Positions 10,691 through 19,768 of a stretch of DNA of 64,000 nucleotides are shown one piece after another. The notes below the pieces were generated by a model. That model saw only the letters and a list, made by a program, of their open reading frames with translations, was not told where the DNA came from and did not search any database. Source of the stretch: Bin76 sp963665765 (GTDB lineage Bacteria; Actinomycetota; Acidimicrobiia; Spongiisociales; ZC4RG35); NCBI GenBank assembly GCA_963665765.1, contig OY762464.1, forward strand, positions 744,001 to 808,000, in the 5' to 3' direction. The translations under genes and the position numbers were made by a program. How positions within the stretch are numbered: the stretch's first letter is position 1; every line of letters starts with the position of its first letter.

Positions 10691-11454
10691 CGAACATGCT
10701 CTTGGCCGTGGACATCGGCAACACTCACACGGTTATCGGGGCCTACCGAGGCCACTGCTTGGACCATCGCTGGCGGATCTCCACCGACATCTCCCGCACC
10801 GCCGACGAATACCGCATTCTTATCACCGGACTGCTGTCGGGAATCCCCCTGCCCCTGCGGGGGGCGGCTCTCTCCAGCGTGGTACCCACCGCCGTCTCGG
10901 CGATCCGACCGGTGCTGGCGGAGTTGGCAGAAGGGACGGTGGTGGTGGTGGGTCCGGGAGTACGAACCGGAATCGAGATCCGGATCGACAACCCCCGAGA
11001 AGTGGGCGCCGACCGAGTGGTGAACGCCATCGGGGCGGTGCAGCGGTTCGGCGCTCCGGTGCTGGTGGTGGATTTCGGGACTGCCACCACGGTGGACGTG
11101 ATCGACGCCAGGGGCGCCTACTGCGGCGGAGCGATCGCTCCCGGAGTGCAGGTGGCGGGAGACGCACTGGCCGCCGCCGCCTCCGCCCTGCGGAGGGTGG
11201 AACTGGCCACTCCCCTGCGGGCGGTGGGACGCAACACCACCGAGGCCGTGCAGAGCGGGCTGGTATTCGGATGGGCCGGGCTGGTGGACGGTCTGGTGAG
11301 GAGGATCTGCGCAGAACAAGGGCTGGCCAATCTTCCGGTGGTGGCCACCGGAGGATTGGCCTCCCTGCTCGGACCGGTCTGCGAAACGATCACCCATATA
11401 GAGGACGACCTGACTCTGCGGGGATTGCGGGCAATTCTGGAACTAAATTCTTAG
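10687..11454 (+). CDS. coaX: type III pantothenate kinase
   Basis: CoaX phosphorylates pantothenate, the first committed CoA step. The ASKHA-fold motifs are DIGNTHTV at the N-terminus, a GADRVVNAIGA segment and a DFGTATTVDVI segment with the catalytic Asp. 255 residues from GTG 10687, or 252 from ATG 10696. It is the last protein gene before the structured RNA region. Confidence 0.94.
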   Translation: MTNMLLAVDIGNTHTVIGAYRGHCLDHRWRISTDISRTADEYRILITGLLSGIPLPLRGAALSSVVPTAVSAIRPVLAELAEGTVVVVGPGVRTGIEIRIDNPREVGADRVVNAIGAVQRFGAPVLVVDFGTATTVDVIDARGAYCGGAIAPGVQVAGDALAAAASALRRVELATPLRAVGRNTTEAVQSGLVFGWAGLVDGLVRRICAEQGLANLPVVATGGLASLLGPVCETITHIEDDLTLRGLRAILELNS

Positions 11455-11464
11455 CCTGATTCAG

Positions 11465-11493
11465 TTGACACTGTTTGGGAAACCGTTTACCAT
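11465..11493 (+). promoter_or_regulatory. housekeeping-type promoter upstream of the C-loop RNA
   Basis: TTGACA at 11465-11470 and TACCAT at 11488-11493 are 17 bp apart, a good match to a vegetative actinobacterial promoter. No open reading frame follows before the hairpin array, so the expected product is a non-coding RNA starting near 11500. Confidence 0.5.
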
Positions 11494-11539
11494 TTACTTT
11501 GGATACTGTCTAACATTGCGAGAACGAAACAACACACCT

Positions 11540-11663
11540 CCCGTCGGCTTTCCCCGTCCCCTCCCGGAAGGCCGGCGGGGTAGCCTGCCCGCCCTCCACC
11601 CCTCCCGGGGCGGCAGGCACATACACCGACCCGCCCTCCCTCCCCTCCCGAGGGCGGGTCGGT
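11540..11663 (+). ncRNA. 6C-like RNA: three tandem hairpins with CCCCTCCC loops
   Basis: Three consecutive GC-rich hairpins. The stems are 11540-11553/11566-11579 (14 pairs, two of them G-U), 11583-11594/11608-11618 (one bulge) and 11625-11637/11651-11663 (13 perfect pairs). Each loop is 12-13 nt and contains the same octamer CCCCTCCC. The stems differ in sequence while the loops are kept, which is the signature of a functional RNA. The actinobacterial 6C RNA has two such C-rich-loop hairpins, and in mycobacteria it acts by pairing with G-rich mRNA starts. The third hairpin with the short T/A stretch after it may also end transcription. Family membership is inferred from the architecture. Confidence 0.65.
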
Positions 11664-11743
11664 ACCTTTAAAAGGCCCGAGAATTCAGGGTCCCCGGAAC
11701 GTTTCTTGCCCGCTTGGTTCCGGCTCTGTTAGGTTGATGTGGC

Positions 11744-13342
11744 ATGGATGAGCAGGGACCCGACCAATCCGACCACGAACCGGTTGGGCTGTGGGAAAAG
11801 GTAGTCGAAGAACGACTCGCAGCCTTGGACAACCTCTCCTCCCTGCAGATCGAGCCGTGGCCCGTTCGGTTCGACCGCACCCACACCACCTCGGAGATCA
11901 GGGACCTGTACGGGCACCTGGAAGCCGACACCCGCACCGAGGAGATGGTGGCGGTGGCGGGACGGGTAAGGCTGATCCGCAATTTCGGTCGCCTGATGTT
12001 CATCACCTTCACCGATCAGAGCGGGGAATTGCAACTCTTTGTCTCCCCAACCGGCATGGCGCCCGAATCCCGGCGGGTGATATCCCGTCTCGACCTGGGC
12101 GACTGGGTGGGCGCGGTCGGAAAGGTGATCACCACCCGTCGCGGGGAACTCTCGGTGGATGTCGACCGAATAGAGCTTTTAGCCAAGTGTCTGGCGCCCC
12201 TGCCCGACAAGTGGAAGGGTCTTCGGGATGTGGAGCAGCGCTCCCGGAGTCGTCATCTGGATCTGGTGATGAATACCCCCAGCCGGAGGACCTTCGAGAT
12301 CCGCTCGGCGGTGGTGGCCGAACTGCGCAATCAATTCCATCAACGGGGATTCATGGAGGTGGATACTCCCATCCTGTCCACCCGGGCGGCCGGGGCGGCC
12401 GCCCGGCCTTTTTTGACCCACCACAACGCCCTGGATATCGGGCTCTACCTGCGGATTGCCACCGAGTTGCATCTCAAGCGGTTGATCATCGGCGGATTCG
12501 AGCGGGTCTTCGAGATCGGCCGGATTTTTCGTAACGAAGGGGTGGACGCCTCCCATAATCCCGAGTTCACCACCCTCGAGTCCTATCAGGCGTTCTGCGA
12601 CTACCGGGACGTGATGGAGCTCACCGAGCAGGTGATTCCGGCGGTGGCCGCCCAAGCCACGGGGACCACCATGGTGGGTGAGAAGATGGCAGAGGGCCGC
12701 CCCATGGCGGAAACTCCCATTTCGCTCGAACCCCCCTACCGGAAGGTCACCATGCTGGAGTTGGTGAGCGACGTGGTGGGAGAGACGGTCGATCTGGACA
12801 CGCCGTTGGAACGCCTGGGACAAATGGCGGAGCGAAGCGGTCTGGAAACCCGCCCGGAATGGACCGCAGGCCGGGTGATCTACGAATTGTTCGACCGGCT
12901 GGTGGCGCCCGGGTTGTGGGCGCCCACCTTCGTGATGGACTATCCCCTGGAGGTCTCTCCCCTGGCTCGCCGGCATCGCCATGACCCCCGGCTCACCGAG
13001 CGCTTCGAACTGTTCATCGCCGGGGTGGAGTTCGCCAACGCCTTCTCCGAACTGAACGACCCGGTCGATCAACTGTCCCGATTCGAGAATCAGGCTATGT
13101 TGCTGGGCGCCGACGACCCCGAACTGCACCCCGTGGACGAGGATTTCGTGCTGGCCCTGGCCCATGGGATGCCTCCCACCGGCGGACTGGGCCTGGGAGT
13201 CGACCGACTGGTGATGCTGTTGACCAACCGCGCCCACATCCGGGACGTGATCCTGTTTCCCACCCTGCGGCCCGCCGAAAATCCCCGGTGGAACACCTAT
13301 CGTCGACTCCTCTTGCGTCGAGCTGCCGAACTCAGCCGGTAA
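11744..13342 (+). CDS. lysS: lysyl-tRNA synthetase, class II
   Basis: 532 residues: an N-terminal OB-fold anticodon-binding domain (about 65-165), then the class II catalytic domain. Motif 2 appears in FRNEGVDASHNPEFTTLE and motif 3 in GLGLGVDRLVM. ATG 11744 follows TAGGTT at 11730-11735 by 8 nt without a Shine-Dalgarno, so the mRNA may be leaderless. It converges with pncA, and the two coding ends overlap by 11 bp. Position after coaX matches other actinobacteria. Confidence 0.96.
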   Translation: MDEQGPDQSDHEPVGLWEKVVEERLAALDNLSSLQIEPWPVRFDRTHTTSEIRDLYGHLEADTRTEEMVAVAGRVRLIRNFGRLMFITFTDQSGELQLFVSPTGMAPESRRVISRLDLGDWVGAVGKVITTRRGELSVDVDRIELLAKCLAPLPDKWKGLRDVEQRSRSRHLDLVMNTPSRRTFEIRSAVVAELRNQFHQRGFMEVDTPILSTRAAGAAARPFLTHHNALDIGLYLRIATELHLKRLIIGGFERVFEIGRIFRNEGVDASHNPEFTTLESYQAFCDYRDVMELTEQVIPAVAAQATGTTMVGEKMAEGRPMAETPISLEPPYRKVTMLELVSDVVGETVDLDTPLERLGQMAERSGLETRPEWTAGRVIYELFDRLVAPGLWAPTFVMDYPLEVSPLARRHRHDPRLTERFELFIAGVEFANAFSELNDPVDQLSRFENQAMLLGADDPELHPVDEDFVLALAHGMPPTGGLGLGVDRLVMLLTNRAHIRDVILFPTLRPAENPRWNTYRRLLLRRAAELSR

Positions 13343-13919
13343 CCGAAACCCCGGCGGCTCTCAGCGCCGCCACCGCTTGGTCGCCGTCGTCAGGGTGTAA
13401 ATTCACCGCGGCAGTGGCCCGAAGCGGCACCTCCGTTTCATATCCCAACCGCACCGCGTCCAAGGCGGTGTCCTTGACGCAGTAATCCAAGGCCAACCCC
13501 ACCACCACCACCTTGCTGATTCCCTCCCGACGCAGCAGAGAATCCAGTTCGGTGGGCCGGTCCCGACCCTCCACCAAGTCCCGCATGGTGAATCCCGAGT
13601 AGCCATCCTCCCCGGCGCCCCCCTTTTTGATCGACACCCCCTCCACTCTCAAATCCGGATGAAAAGCCGCGCCGACAGATCCTTCCACGCAGTGCACCGG
13701 CCAGATCCCCCCATCCTTGGCGAAATGAGGGGTGGTATCCGGATGCCAATCCTGGGTGTAAACCACCGGCCAACCCCGGCTGATCGCCTCCTCCACCAGA
13801 CCGTTCACCCCCTCCACCACCGCGGCCGCCCCCCGCACATAGAGCGACCCCCCCGGGTCGGCAAAGTCGTTCTGCACATCCACCACCACCAAGGCGGTCC
13901 CCACAGAAGGCTGCTTCAT
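13332..13919 (-). CDS. pncA: nicotinamidase (isochorismatase fold)
   Basis: Hydrolyses nicotinamide to nicotinate in NAD salvage. The N-terminal VVVDVQNDF carries the catalytic Asp. The metal-binding TQDWHPDTTPHF follows, and GLALDYCVKDTA carries the nucleophilic Cys. I start at the ATG at 13919 (MKQPSVG), because upstream residues in the longer frame do not resemble the family. A TACGCT box is 9 nt upstream. The length of 195 residues is normal. A glutamine-dependent NAD synthase at 55-57 kb completes this route. Confidence 0.92.
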   Translation of the reverse strand: MKQPSVGTALVVVDVQNDFADPGGSLYVRGAAAVVEGVNGLVEEAISRGWPVVYTQDWHPDTTPHFAKDGGIWPVHCVEGSVGAAFHPDLRVEGVSIKKGGAGEDGYSGFTMRDLVEGRDRPTELDSLLRREGISKVVVVGLALDYCVKDTALDAVRLGYETEVPLRATAAVNLHPDDGDQAVAALRAAGVSVTG

Positions 13920-14099
13920 AGAAAAGAAAGCGTACCCCCTTCCCCTCAACTTGATCAACCTGTTAGCTTCGCGGGAGTGGTCTCTTGGATTGTCAGGGCG
14001 CCGGATCAAGGCACTGATGCGCCGCTCCTCACCTACGAGAGCGGATCTCCTACCAGCCGTTTTATGTCAAGGCACTGCGGAGGCGCCGCAGAGTGAGAC

Positions 14100-14726
14100 T
14101 CACCCAAAGAGATGGCGCAACCATGTAACAAATCTCCTACAGACATCTGATTCGACATCCAGATCTCTCGCCCTTATCGCTTGACCCATACCCGGTCTTG
14201 GCTTTTGGCGGGTTGCAAGCCAGGCGTGAACCTCAGCCTTCCTCGTCTTTCGCTCTGAAAACAGCGGCGCCGGGATGTCGGCTATGTACTTACGAGACAA
14301 AGGCCACACGGCATCCTGACGGGGAATCATCCCTGCAATAAAATCCTCCAGTTCACCAGGCGATACGTTGTCAGGCATCAGCCAAATACCGACACGCGGG
14401 CGTCCAAGATCAAGGTTTCCTCGCACTATGGTCCCATTGGGACAAGGGCTTGCTGGTGGCAATATGTCTGCCTTTTTGAGTCTGTCCGCGATAGCTTGCC
14501 AACGGGCCTTAGGATCATCATTGGCATCCACCAAGATACCCACCGTCGTCCGCCCGGGAGCCTTGATGTCCACGGACATTGCCGAACGAAGATTGTCGAA
14601 ACCCTCCTTTTTCAATATAGAAAACCCAAGCTTTGATTCGGTAGCCCAACATATTTGTTTGACTACATGCTTGTCGTCCTGTCCCTCAACCAGTAAAACC
14701 TGAGCTGAAGAGTCGGGAGTGGGCAA
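14100..14726 (-). CDS. TOPRIM-domain protein (DUF3226-like)
   Basis: A 208-residue protein with the TOPRIM pattern: the Glu motif VLLVEGQDDKHVV at the N-terminus and an acidic DxD-like motif GILVDANDD near residue 65. DUF3226-type TOPRIM proteins are encoded beside AAA ATPases and are thought to act as metal-dependent nucleases. It starts two bases after the AAA gene ends, so they form one operon. Codon use is less GC-rich than the neighbours, pointing to transfer. The defence role is inferred from the gene pair. Confidence 0.78.
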   Translation of the reverse strand: MPTPDSSAQVLLVEGQDDKHVVKQICWATESKLGFSILKKEGFDNLRSAMSVDIKAPGRTTVGILVDANDDPKARWQAIADRLKKADILPPASPCPNGTIVRGNLDLGRPRVGIWLMPDNVSPGELEDFIAGMIPRQDAVWPLSRKYIADIPAPLFSERKTRKAEVHAWLATRQKPRPGMGQAIRARDLDVESDVCRRFVTWLRHLFG

Positions 14727-14728
14727 CT

Positions 14729-15871
14729 CTACCTGACCTCAATGCGTTGCTCGGCGGCGATGCTCAGTTCTTCCTCCGAATATTCAACGGCCCGTAGGCC
14801 CGCAGGCACCTTGTCCAGACGAACAAGAACGCCCTCAACATCATCGTCCTCTGCCGCCGCCTCAGCAAAGCCCCTTACGCAATCCCAGCTGTGCGTCGTC
14901 GCCAGAACTTGCACGTCGTTCTCCAGAGCCGTACGAAACACCATGTGCCAAAAGTCCCGCTGCACGGTGTGGTGGATTCCATTCTCTGCCTCATCGATGA
15001 GCAAGAAACCTCCTTTGCTGTTGGCGAAAGCCAGCGCCACACTGAAGAGTCTCGTCGCGCCGTCACCCAGACTCTTGAGAGGGACCGGATGAGGAAAGCC
15101 TTCTAGCTTGACAACAACCCTGCGGCCGGCACTTCGGGGTGACCTGGTGTTATCGCCAATCACCGCCACCCCTTCCACGGTTTTGCCTAACACCAACCCC
15201 AACGCGCGGGTTGCTCGATCCTCATCATCTGTGAGTGCTACCGCGTCCCAGAACCGCGACAAATCCGTATTGGTCAATATCCCCGGGCCTAAAGACTTGC
15301 AGTTGAGTGCCGGAGGAAGCGAATCATCAGACGGCAATCGGAACCTTCCCAGACGGTGCCTTTCGAGCCGAACATAAACGCCATCTGCATCGGGCTCGAC
15401 CAGACACGGAAGTGTCCATTGCTGATTTCGAAAGGTGACTCTCAAAATCCTCACCTGTTCAGTCAAGCTAAAGTCGAAATGAAGCTGAATGATGCGCGAT
15501 GCTTCTTCCAGGCTGGTGGGATGATCCTCTATCACTAGTTCGTCATCACCGGAACGAACCCTCATACGGCTGCCCGGCGCAACGCTCCGACCGTGAAAAA
15601 GAGCAGACCAATCGGGCTCGGGAAATGAACGGCCCTCTTCATCTACAACGGTAGACCAATCCTCTCGCCCTGTTAGAAGATCGCGAAGAACCCGGTAGTT
15701 GCATCGAGAAGCATAGACCCGTACAGCATCCAGAATTGTCGTCTTGCCTACCGCGTTCTTCCCGGCGAGCAAGGTCACACGTCCCAAGCGGGGAATTGAA
15801 AGTTTCTCTATGCCGCGAAAACCCTCTATGGCAAGGTCAGGAAGGTGCAGTTGCTTTGCGGCAGCCATCAA
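14729..15871 (-). CDS. RecF/OLD-like AAA ATPase
   Basis: 380 residues with an SMC/ABC-type ATPase built from both ends of the chain: Walker A AGKNAVGKTT near residue 40, signature SLGDGATRLF near 270, Walker B FLLIDEAENG near 290, and the H-loop ATTHSWD near 325. There is no long coiled coil. Its partner is the TOPRIM gene just downstream. This ATPase-plus-TOPRIM layout is shared with OLD, Gabija and PARIS-like anti-phage systems, but it is not an obvious member of a named one. Composition is AT-richer than the flanking genes. Confidence 0.82.
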   Translation of the reverse strand: MMAAAKQLHLPDLAIEGFRGIEKLSIPRLGRVTLLAGKNAVGKTTILDAVRVYASRCNYRVLRDLLTGREDWSTVVDEEGRSFPEPDWSALFHGRSVAPGSRMRVRSGDDELVIEDHPTSLEEASRIIQLHFDFSLTEQVRILRVTFRNQQWTLPCLVEPDADGVYVRLERHRLGRFRLPSDDSLPPALNCKSLGPGILTNTDLSRFWDAVALTDDEDRATRALGLVLGKTVEGVAVIGDNTRSPRSAGRRVVVKLEGFPHPVPLKSLGDGATRLFSVALAFANSKGGFLLIDEAENGIHHTVQRDFWHMVFRTALENDVQVLATTHSWDCVRGFAEAAAEDDDVEGVLVRLDKVPAGLRAVEYSEEELSIAAEQRIEVR

Positions 15872-16037
15872 AATCTCCTGCGCCTTGCTGTTTGCCTACG
15901 GGTAAGAATAGCGGCACGGGCTTCCCGAAGGGGCGGCTAGGCGGGCTGATCATGGGTGACTATCGCGAATGGAGACGAGGGTTCGCGAAGGTAGGTTGGC
16001 CCAAGCTCAGAGCCCGCCTTCCCGCCGGTCTTGCTGG

Positions 16038-17123
16038 TCAGGGAGTCGCCTCGGCACCTCCCGCAATAAAGGTTTCCACTGCCTCCCGCGCCGCCTCGTC
16101 CCGCATCTGCCGGGGAGGCGACTTCATGAAATAGGCGCTGGCCTCATGGAGTGGACCGGCCATGCCCCGGTCCAAACCCAGCTTGGCGCAACGGAGCGCA
16201 TCGATCACCACCCCCGCCGAGTTGGGGCTGTCCCACACTTCCAACTTCAGCTCGGCATTGAGCGGCGTGTCGCCGAAGCCGGTCCCCTCCAACCGAATAT
16301 GCGCCCACTTGCGATCGCTCAGCCACGGGACATGATCCGAAGGGCCGATATGGACATCGTCCACCGGCGTCCGGGTGGCGAGTTGGCTGGTGACCGCCTT
16401 GGTTTTGGACTCCTTCTTCGAAACCAGCCGACTTCTTTCCAGCATGTTCAAAAAGTCGGTGTTGCCGCCAAAATTAAGTTGATAGGTGCGGTCCACCTTC
16501 ACTCCCCGGTCCTGGAAGAGGTTTACCAGGGTACGGTGCAGAATGGTGGCGCCCACCTGCGATTTGATGTCGTCCCCCACGATCGGGACGCCCGCTTCCC
16601 GGAACCGCTCGGCCCATTCCTCGGTTCGGGCGATGAATACGGGGATGCAATTCACGAAGGCACACCCCGCCCGGAGCGCCTGCTCCACGTAGAATTCGGT
16701 GGCTTTCTGAGCTCCGACCGGCAGATAGGAAACCACCACATCCACCCGGGCCTTTCGCAATTCCTCGGCGACATCCACCTCGGTGACCGCCGATTCCTCC
16801 ACCAGGTCAGCCAGATAGGATCCGATCCCGTCGAGAGTGGGACCCCGCTGCACGGTGACGTCTGAGTGCGATACTTCCGCAAAGGCGATGGTGTTGTTCT
16901 GGCCCGCCAAAATGGCCTTGGAGAGATCCTGCCCAACCTTGGTGGCGTCCACATCAAAGGCCGCCACAAACCGGATGTCGCTTATGTGGTACCCACCCAG
17001 AATCGAGTGCATCAGCCCGGGGATCTTTTGGTCGGCGGGCGCATTTCGGTAGAACTCCACTCCCTGCACCAGAGAGGAGGCACAATTGCCCACTCCCACA
17101 ATCGCAACCCTTATTTCGCTCAC
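16038..17123 (-). CDS. ino1: myo-inositol-1-phosphate synthase
   Basis: Converts glucose 6-phosphate to inositol 1-phosphate with NAD. The dinucleotide-binding motif AIVGVGNCASSL is near the start, the family motif DDIKSQVGATI is in the middle, and NFGGNTDF follows. The GTG at 17123 is chosen because it has the ribosome binding site AGGGAAG upstream and fits the family N-terminus; the longer frame to 17207 adds an unrelated 28 residues. In actinobacteria the product feeds phosphatidylinositol and mycothiol. It is divergent from a LysR gene across a ~95 bp AT-rich spacer. Confidence 0.93.
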   Translation of the reverse strand: MSEIRVAIVGVGNCASSLVQGVEFYRNAPADQKIPGLMHSILGGYHISDIRFVAAFDVDATKVGQDLSKAILAGQNNTIAFAEVSHSDVTVQRGPTLDGIGSYLADLVEESAVTEVDVAEELRKARVDVVVSYLPVGAQKATEFYVEQALRAGCAFVNCIPVFIARTEEWAERFREAGVPIVGDDIKSQVGATILHRTLVNLFQDRGVKVDRTYQLNFGGNTDFLNMLERSRLVSKKESKTKAVTSQLATRTPVDDVHIGPSDHVPWLSDRKWAHIRLEGTGFGDTPLNAELKLEVWDSPNSAGVVIDALRCAKLGLDRGMAGPLHEASAYFMKSPPRQMRDEAAREAVETFIAGGAEATP

Positions 17124-17218
17124 TTTTCTTCCCTGACGTGGCGGACTTTCATACAGTTTGCCGCCTTCCTTTCTATTAGTCAAATAAATGTTTTTATACT
17201 TATTCATAAATAAATCTT

Positions 17219-18052
17219 ATGGATGTTCCTTCGCTCAATTTCAAAAGCCTTCGTTGCCTGCTGGAAGTGGAACAACACGGCTCTTTCACCGAAGCGGCCT
17301 GGCAAATGGGCATCAGCCAACCCGCCCTGTCGCACTCCCTGGCGGAACTCTCCAAGCGCCTGGGAGCGCCGCTGTTCCGAAAGGATGGCCGCAGCCGTTC
17401 GCTAACCGAGGCCGGCCGGCGCGCCGCCCGATATGCAGACCAGGTGCTCGGCCAGACCACCGACCTGCTCCGGTGGCTGGAGAGTTGGGAAAAGGGAGAG
17501 GTGGGGACCCTGCGGGTGGGAATGATCGACACCGCCGGTCTGTACACCCTTCCCGCCGGTCTCTCCCGTCTGCGAGAGGAACATTCCGCCATCGACCTGC
17601 AACTGGTGGTGGCCGACTCCGAGGCGTTGCTGGCGATGCTCGACGGCTATCGGATCGACCTGGCCTTCGTGGTGGGACCGGCCGGCGCCCGATACGGCTC
17701 CCGCCCGATCACCGCCGAGCCCATGCACATCTACTCCCCCGCCGACCATCCTCCCCCGCCCGGCTGGGCTCTCTATTCCCCCGGCTCCCGGACCCGTCTG
17801 CTGGTGGATCAGGGTTTGGCGCAGCTGGGAATCCAGCCCCAGGTTGCCTTGGAGTCCACCAATCCCACCGTCCTGCGGCAGATGGCGGTGCTGGGCTACG
17901 CTCGAACCGTGCTTCCCCGACCGGTGGCGACTTCGGGCGAGGGCACTCTGGCCGAAGGCCCCCTAGTGGCGCTCAGAAGGATCGAGGGAGCGTGGAGAGG
18001 AGACGCTGATCTCGATCGACGAGCTCAAAAGCTCATGGAACTGGTGAGATGA
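17219..18052 (+). CDS. LysR-family transcriptional regulator
   Basis: 277 residues: a winged helix-turn-helix at residues 10-65 (GSFTEAAWQMGISQPALSHSL) and a periplasmic-binding-like effector domain from about 95. It diverges from ino1. LysR proteins usually control the divergent gene, so ino1 is a candidate target (inference). The spacer 17124-17218 is AT-rich and holds TTATTCATAAATAA, an imperfect palindrome suitable as an operator. The stop codon forms the palindrome TGATCA with the stop of the convergent aldolase gene. Confidence 0.88.
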   Translation: MDVPSLNFKSLRCLLEVEQHGSFTEAAWQMGISQPALSHSLAELSKRLGAPLFRKDGRSRSLTEAGRRAARYADQVLGQTTDLLRWLESWEKGEVGTLRVGMIDTAGLYTLPAGLSRLREEHSAIDLQLVVADSEALLAMLDGYRIDLAFVVGPAGARYGSRPITAEPMHIYSPADHPPPPGWALYSPGSRTRLLVDQGLAQLGIQPQVALESTNPTVLRQMAVLGYARTVLPRPVATSGEGTLAEGPLVALRRIEGAWRGDADLDRRAQKLMELVR

Positions 18053-18817
18053 TCAGATCCGGCGGATGCCCGCCAGAAACTCGCTCATTCCTTTTTGCAA
18101 AAACCCCTCCATCCCCGTAGCGATGTAGCGAGCGCCCTTGCCAATCCACTCCTCGGCGTTGTCGAGCGACGGCACGAACAAACCCAGGGTCTTGTCGGAG
18201 TCGGCCACCGCCGAAGCCACCCGATTCATGGCCTCGAGCAACCGGGGATGGTTCTTCTGTCCCACCAGGCCCATCGACTGGGAGAGGTCGGTTGGTCCCA
18301 AGAACAACACGTCCAGACCGTCGATCTTCACGTATTCCTCGATGGCTTCCACCGCCTGGATCGTCTCGATGTGGATCACCGTTAGCGTCTCCCGGTTGGC
18401 CAGTGCCGCCGTCTCGTTCAGCGGAACGTGCAAGGAAAAGTCGCCGCTTCGGTTGCTGGCCATCCCCCGGACGCCCCGGGGATGATATTTGATCGACTGC
18501 ACTGCCCGTTCCGCCTCCGAAGCGCTATTGACCCACGGAACGTGCACACCGTGCACACCGGCGTCCAAAAAGCGCAGGATGGGATGGGGAAGATTGGTGG
18601 GTACCCGGGCGATGGGGGTGACGCCATGAAGCTCGGCTGCTCGGGAGAGATCGGATACTTTGGTCGAGGTCACCGAGCCGTGCTCTCCGTCGAACACCAG
18701 AAAATCCCAGCCCAAAAGCGCCAGATATTCGGCCAGATCAGAATCGGCTTGCCGCAGAAAGCACCCCACCACCGTCTCTCCGGCAGCCAGCCTGGCCTTG
18801 GTGAGGTTGCGGATCAT
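18053..18817 (-). CDS. HpcH/HpaI-family aldolase
   Basis: A 254-residue class II aldolase of the HpcH/HpaI family, which cleaves 2-keto-3-deoxy or 4-hydroxy-2-oxo acids to pyruvate plus an aldehyde. It shows the DGEHG metal-site segment (FLVFDGEHGSV) and a VIHIETIQAVEAIEEY segment with a second ligand. The ATG at 18817 overlaps the upstream lactonase stop as ATGA, so the pair is one unit: lactone opening followed by aldol cleavage in sugar-acid breakdown. The actual substrate cannot be read from the sequence. Confidence 0.85.
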   Translation of the reverse strand: MIRNLTKARLAAGETVVGCFLRQADSDLAEYLALLGWDFLVFDGEHGSVTSTKVSDLSRAAELHGVTPIARVPTNLPHPILRFLDAGVHGVHVPWVNSASEAERAVQSIKYHPRGVRGMASNRSGDFSLHVPLNETAALANRETLTVIHIETIQAVEAIEEYVKIDGLDVLFLGPTDLSQSMGLVGQKNHPRLLEAMNRVASAVADSDKTLGLFVPSLDNAEEWIGKGARYIATGMEGFLQKGMSEFLAGIRRI

Positions 18818-19704
18818 CCCGCGAAAGTCGGTTCCGGCAAACCCACGCAACCCGGATCGAAGGCGAACAACCCGCCGTCGAGGCCCGGTCGGGCATCCTC
18901 TCCGGACACGGCGCCCGCGCCCAGGCAGGTTACGAACATGGTGTCGAGGTCCGAACCCCCGAACGCCATCATGGTGGGAACCGTCACCGGGAAGGGAATC
19001 AACCGGTCAAGCTCTCCCCGGGGAGTGAGTCGGGCGATCTGGCCTCCCCGCACCAAAGCCACCCAGTAGCACCCCGACTCGTCCACCGCCGCCCCGTCGG
19101 GACGACCCGCCACGTCGAATAACTCCGCCAACACCCGCCGGTTGGTGGGCACGCCCTCGTCGGGGTGATAGTCATAGGCCCACACCGTCTCCGCCCAGGT
19201 GTCGGCGTGATACATGGTGCGACCATCGGGAGAGAACGCCAAACCGTTCGAAACCCCCAGACCGTCCAGGAACGTGGTCACGGAAAGATCGGGATCCAGC
19301 CGATGGAGCCTTCCCGCCGCAATCTTGTCGGAAGTCGGATCGTGCATGCTGCCTGCCCAAAAACGCCCCTGCCGGTCACAACGTGAGTCATTGAGGCGGT
19401 TGCGGGGCAGATCCGGCTCGGGATCGGGCGCCAAAGGGGTCATTACCCCCTCGTTGGGATCGAAAGCGTGAAAGCCCTCGTCGGTGGCCACCACCAGCCC
19501 CCCGCCGCGGCGCACTGCCACCGCCGCCGGTTTGCGGGGAACAGCCGTGACAGAATCGGAGTGGGCCACCGGGTCGTAACGATGGATGACCCGCCCGTTG
19601 ATGTCCATCCACCACAACACCTGCCGCTCCTCATCCCAAACCGGGCTCTCTCCCAACTGAGCGTCGGCAGGCACCACACAGTCAATAGGGAAAGTTCCGT
19701 TCAT
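18814..19704 (-). CDS. SMP-30/gluconolactonase-like sugar lactonase
   Basis: A 296-residue six-bladed propeller. Family hallmarks are GESPVWDEERQVLWWMDI near the N-terminus, RNRLNDSRCDRQGRFWAGSM, and GLAFSPDGRTMYHADTW; Glu, Asn and Asp in these segments bind the divalent metal. It hydrolyses sugar lactones such as gluconolactone. It is translationally coupled to the aldolase downstream, which supports a non-phosphorylating sugar-acid pathway. A dehydratase for the intermediate step is not nearby. Confidence 0.9.
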   Translation of the reverse strand: MNGTFPIDCVVPADAQLGESPVWDEERQVLWWMDINGRVIHRYDPVAHSDSVTAVPRKPAAVAVRRGGGLVVATDEGFHAFDPNEGVMTPLAPDPEPDLPRNRLNDSRCDRQGRFWAGSMHDPTSDKIAAGRLHRLDPDLSVTTFLDGLGVSNGLAFSPDGRTMYHADTWAETVWAYDYHPDEGVPTNRRVLAELFDVAGRPDGAAVDESGCYWVALVRGGQIARLTPRGELDRLIPFPVTVPTMMAFGGSDLDTMFVTCLGAGAVSGEDARPGLDGGLFAFDPGCVGLPEPTFAG

Positions 19705-19768
19705 CCAACCGAAATCCTACCCCGCCCGGTCCCAAGCCGGGGCATCCAAATGTTCTCATCGGCGAAGG

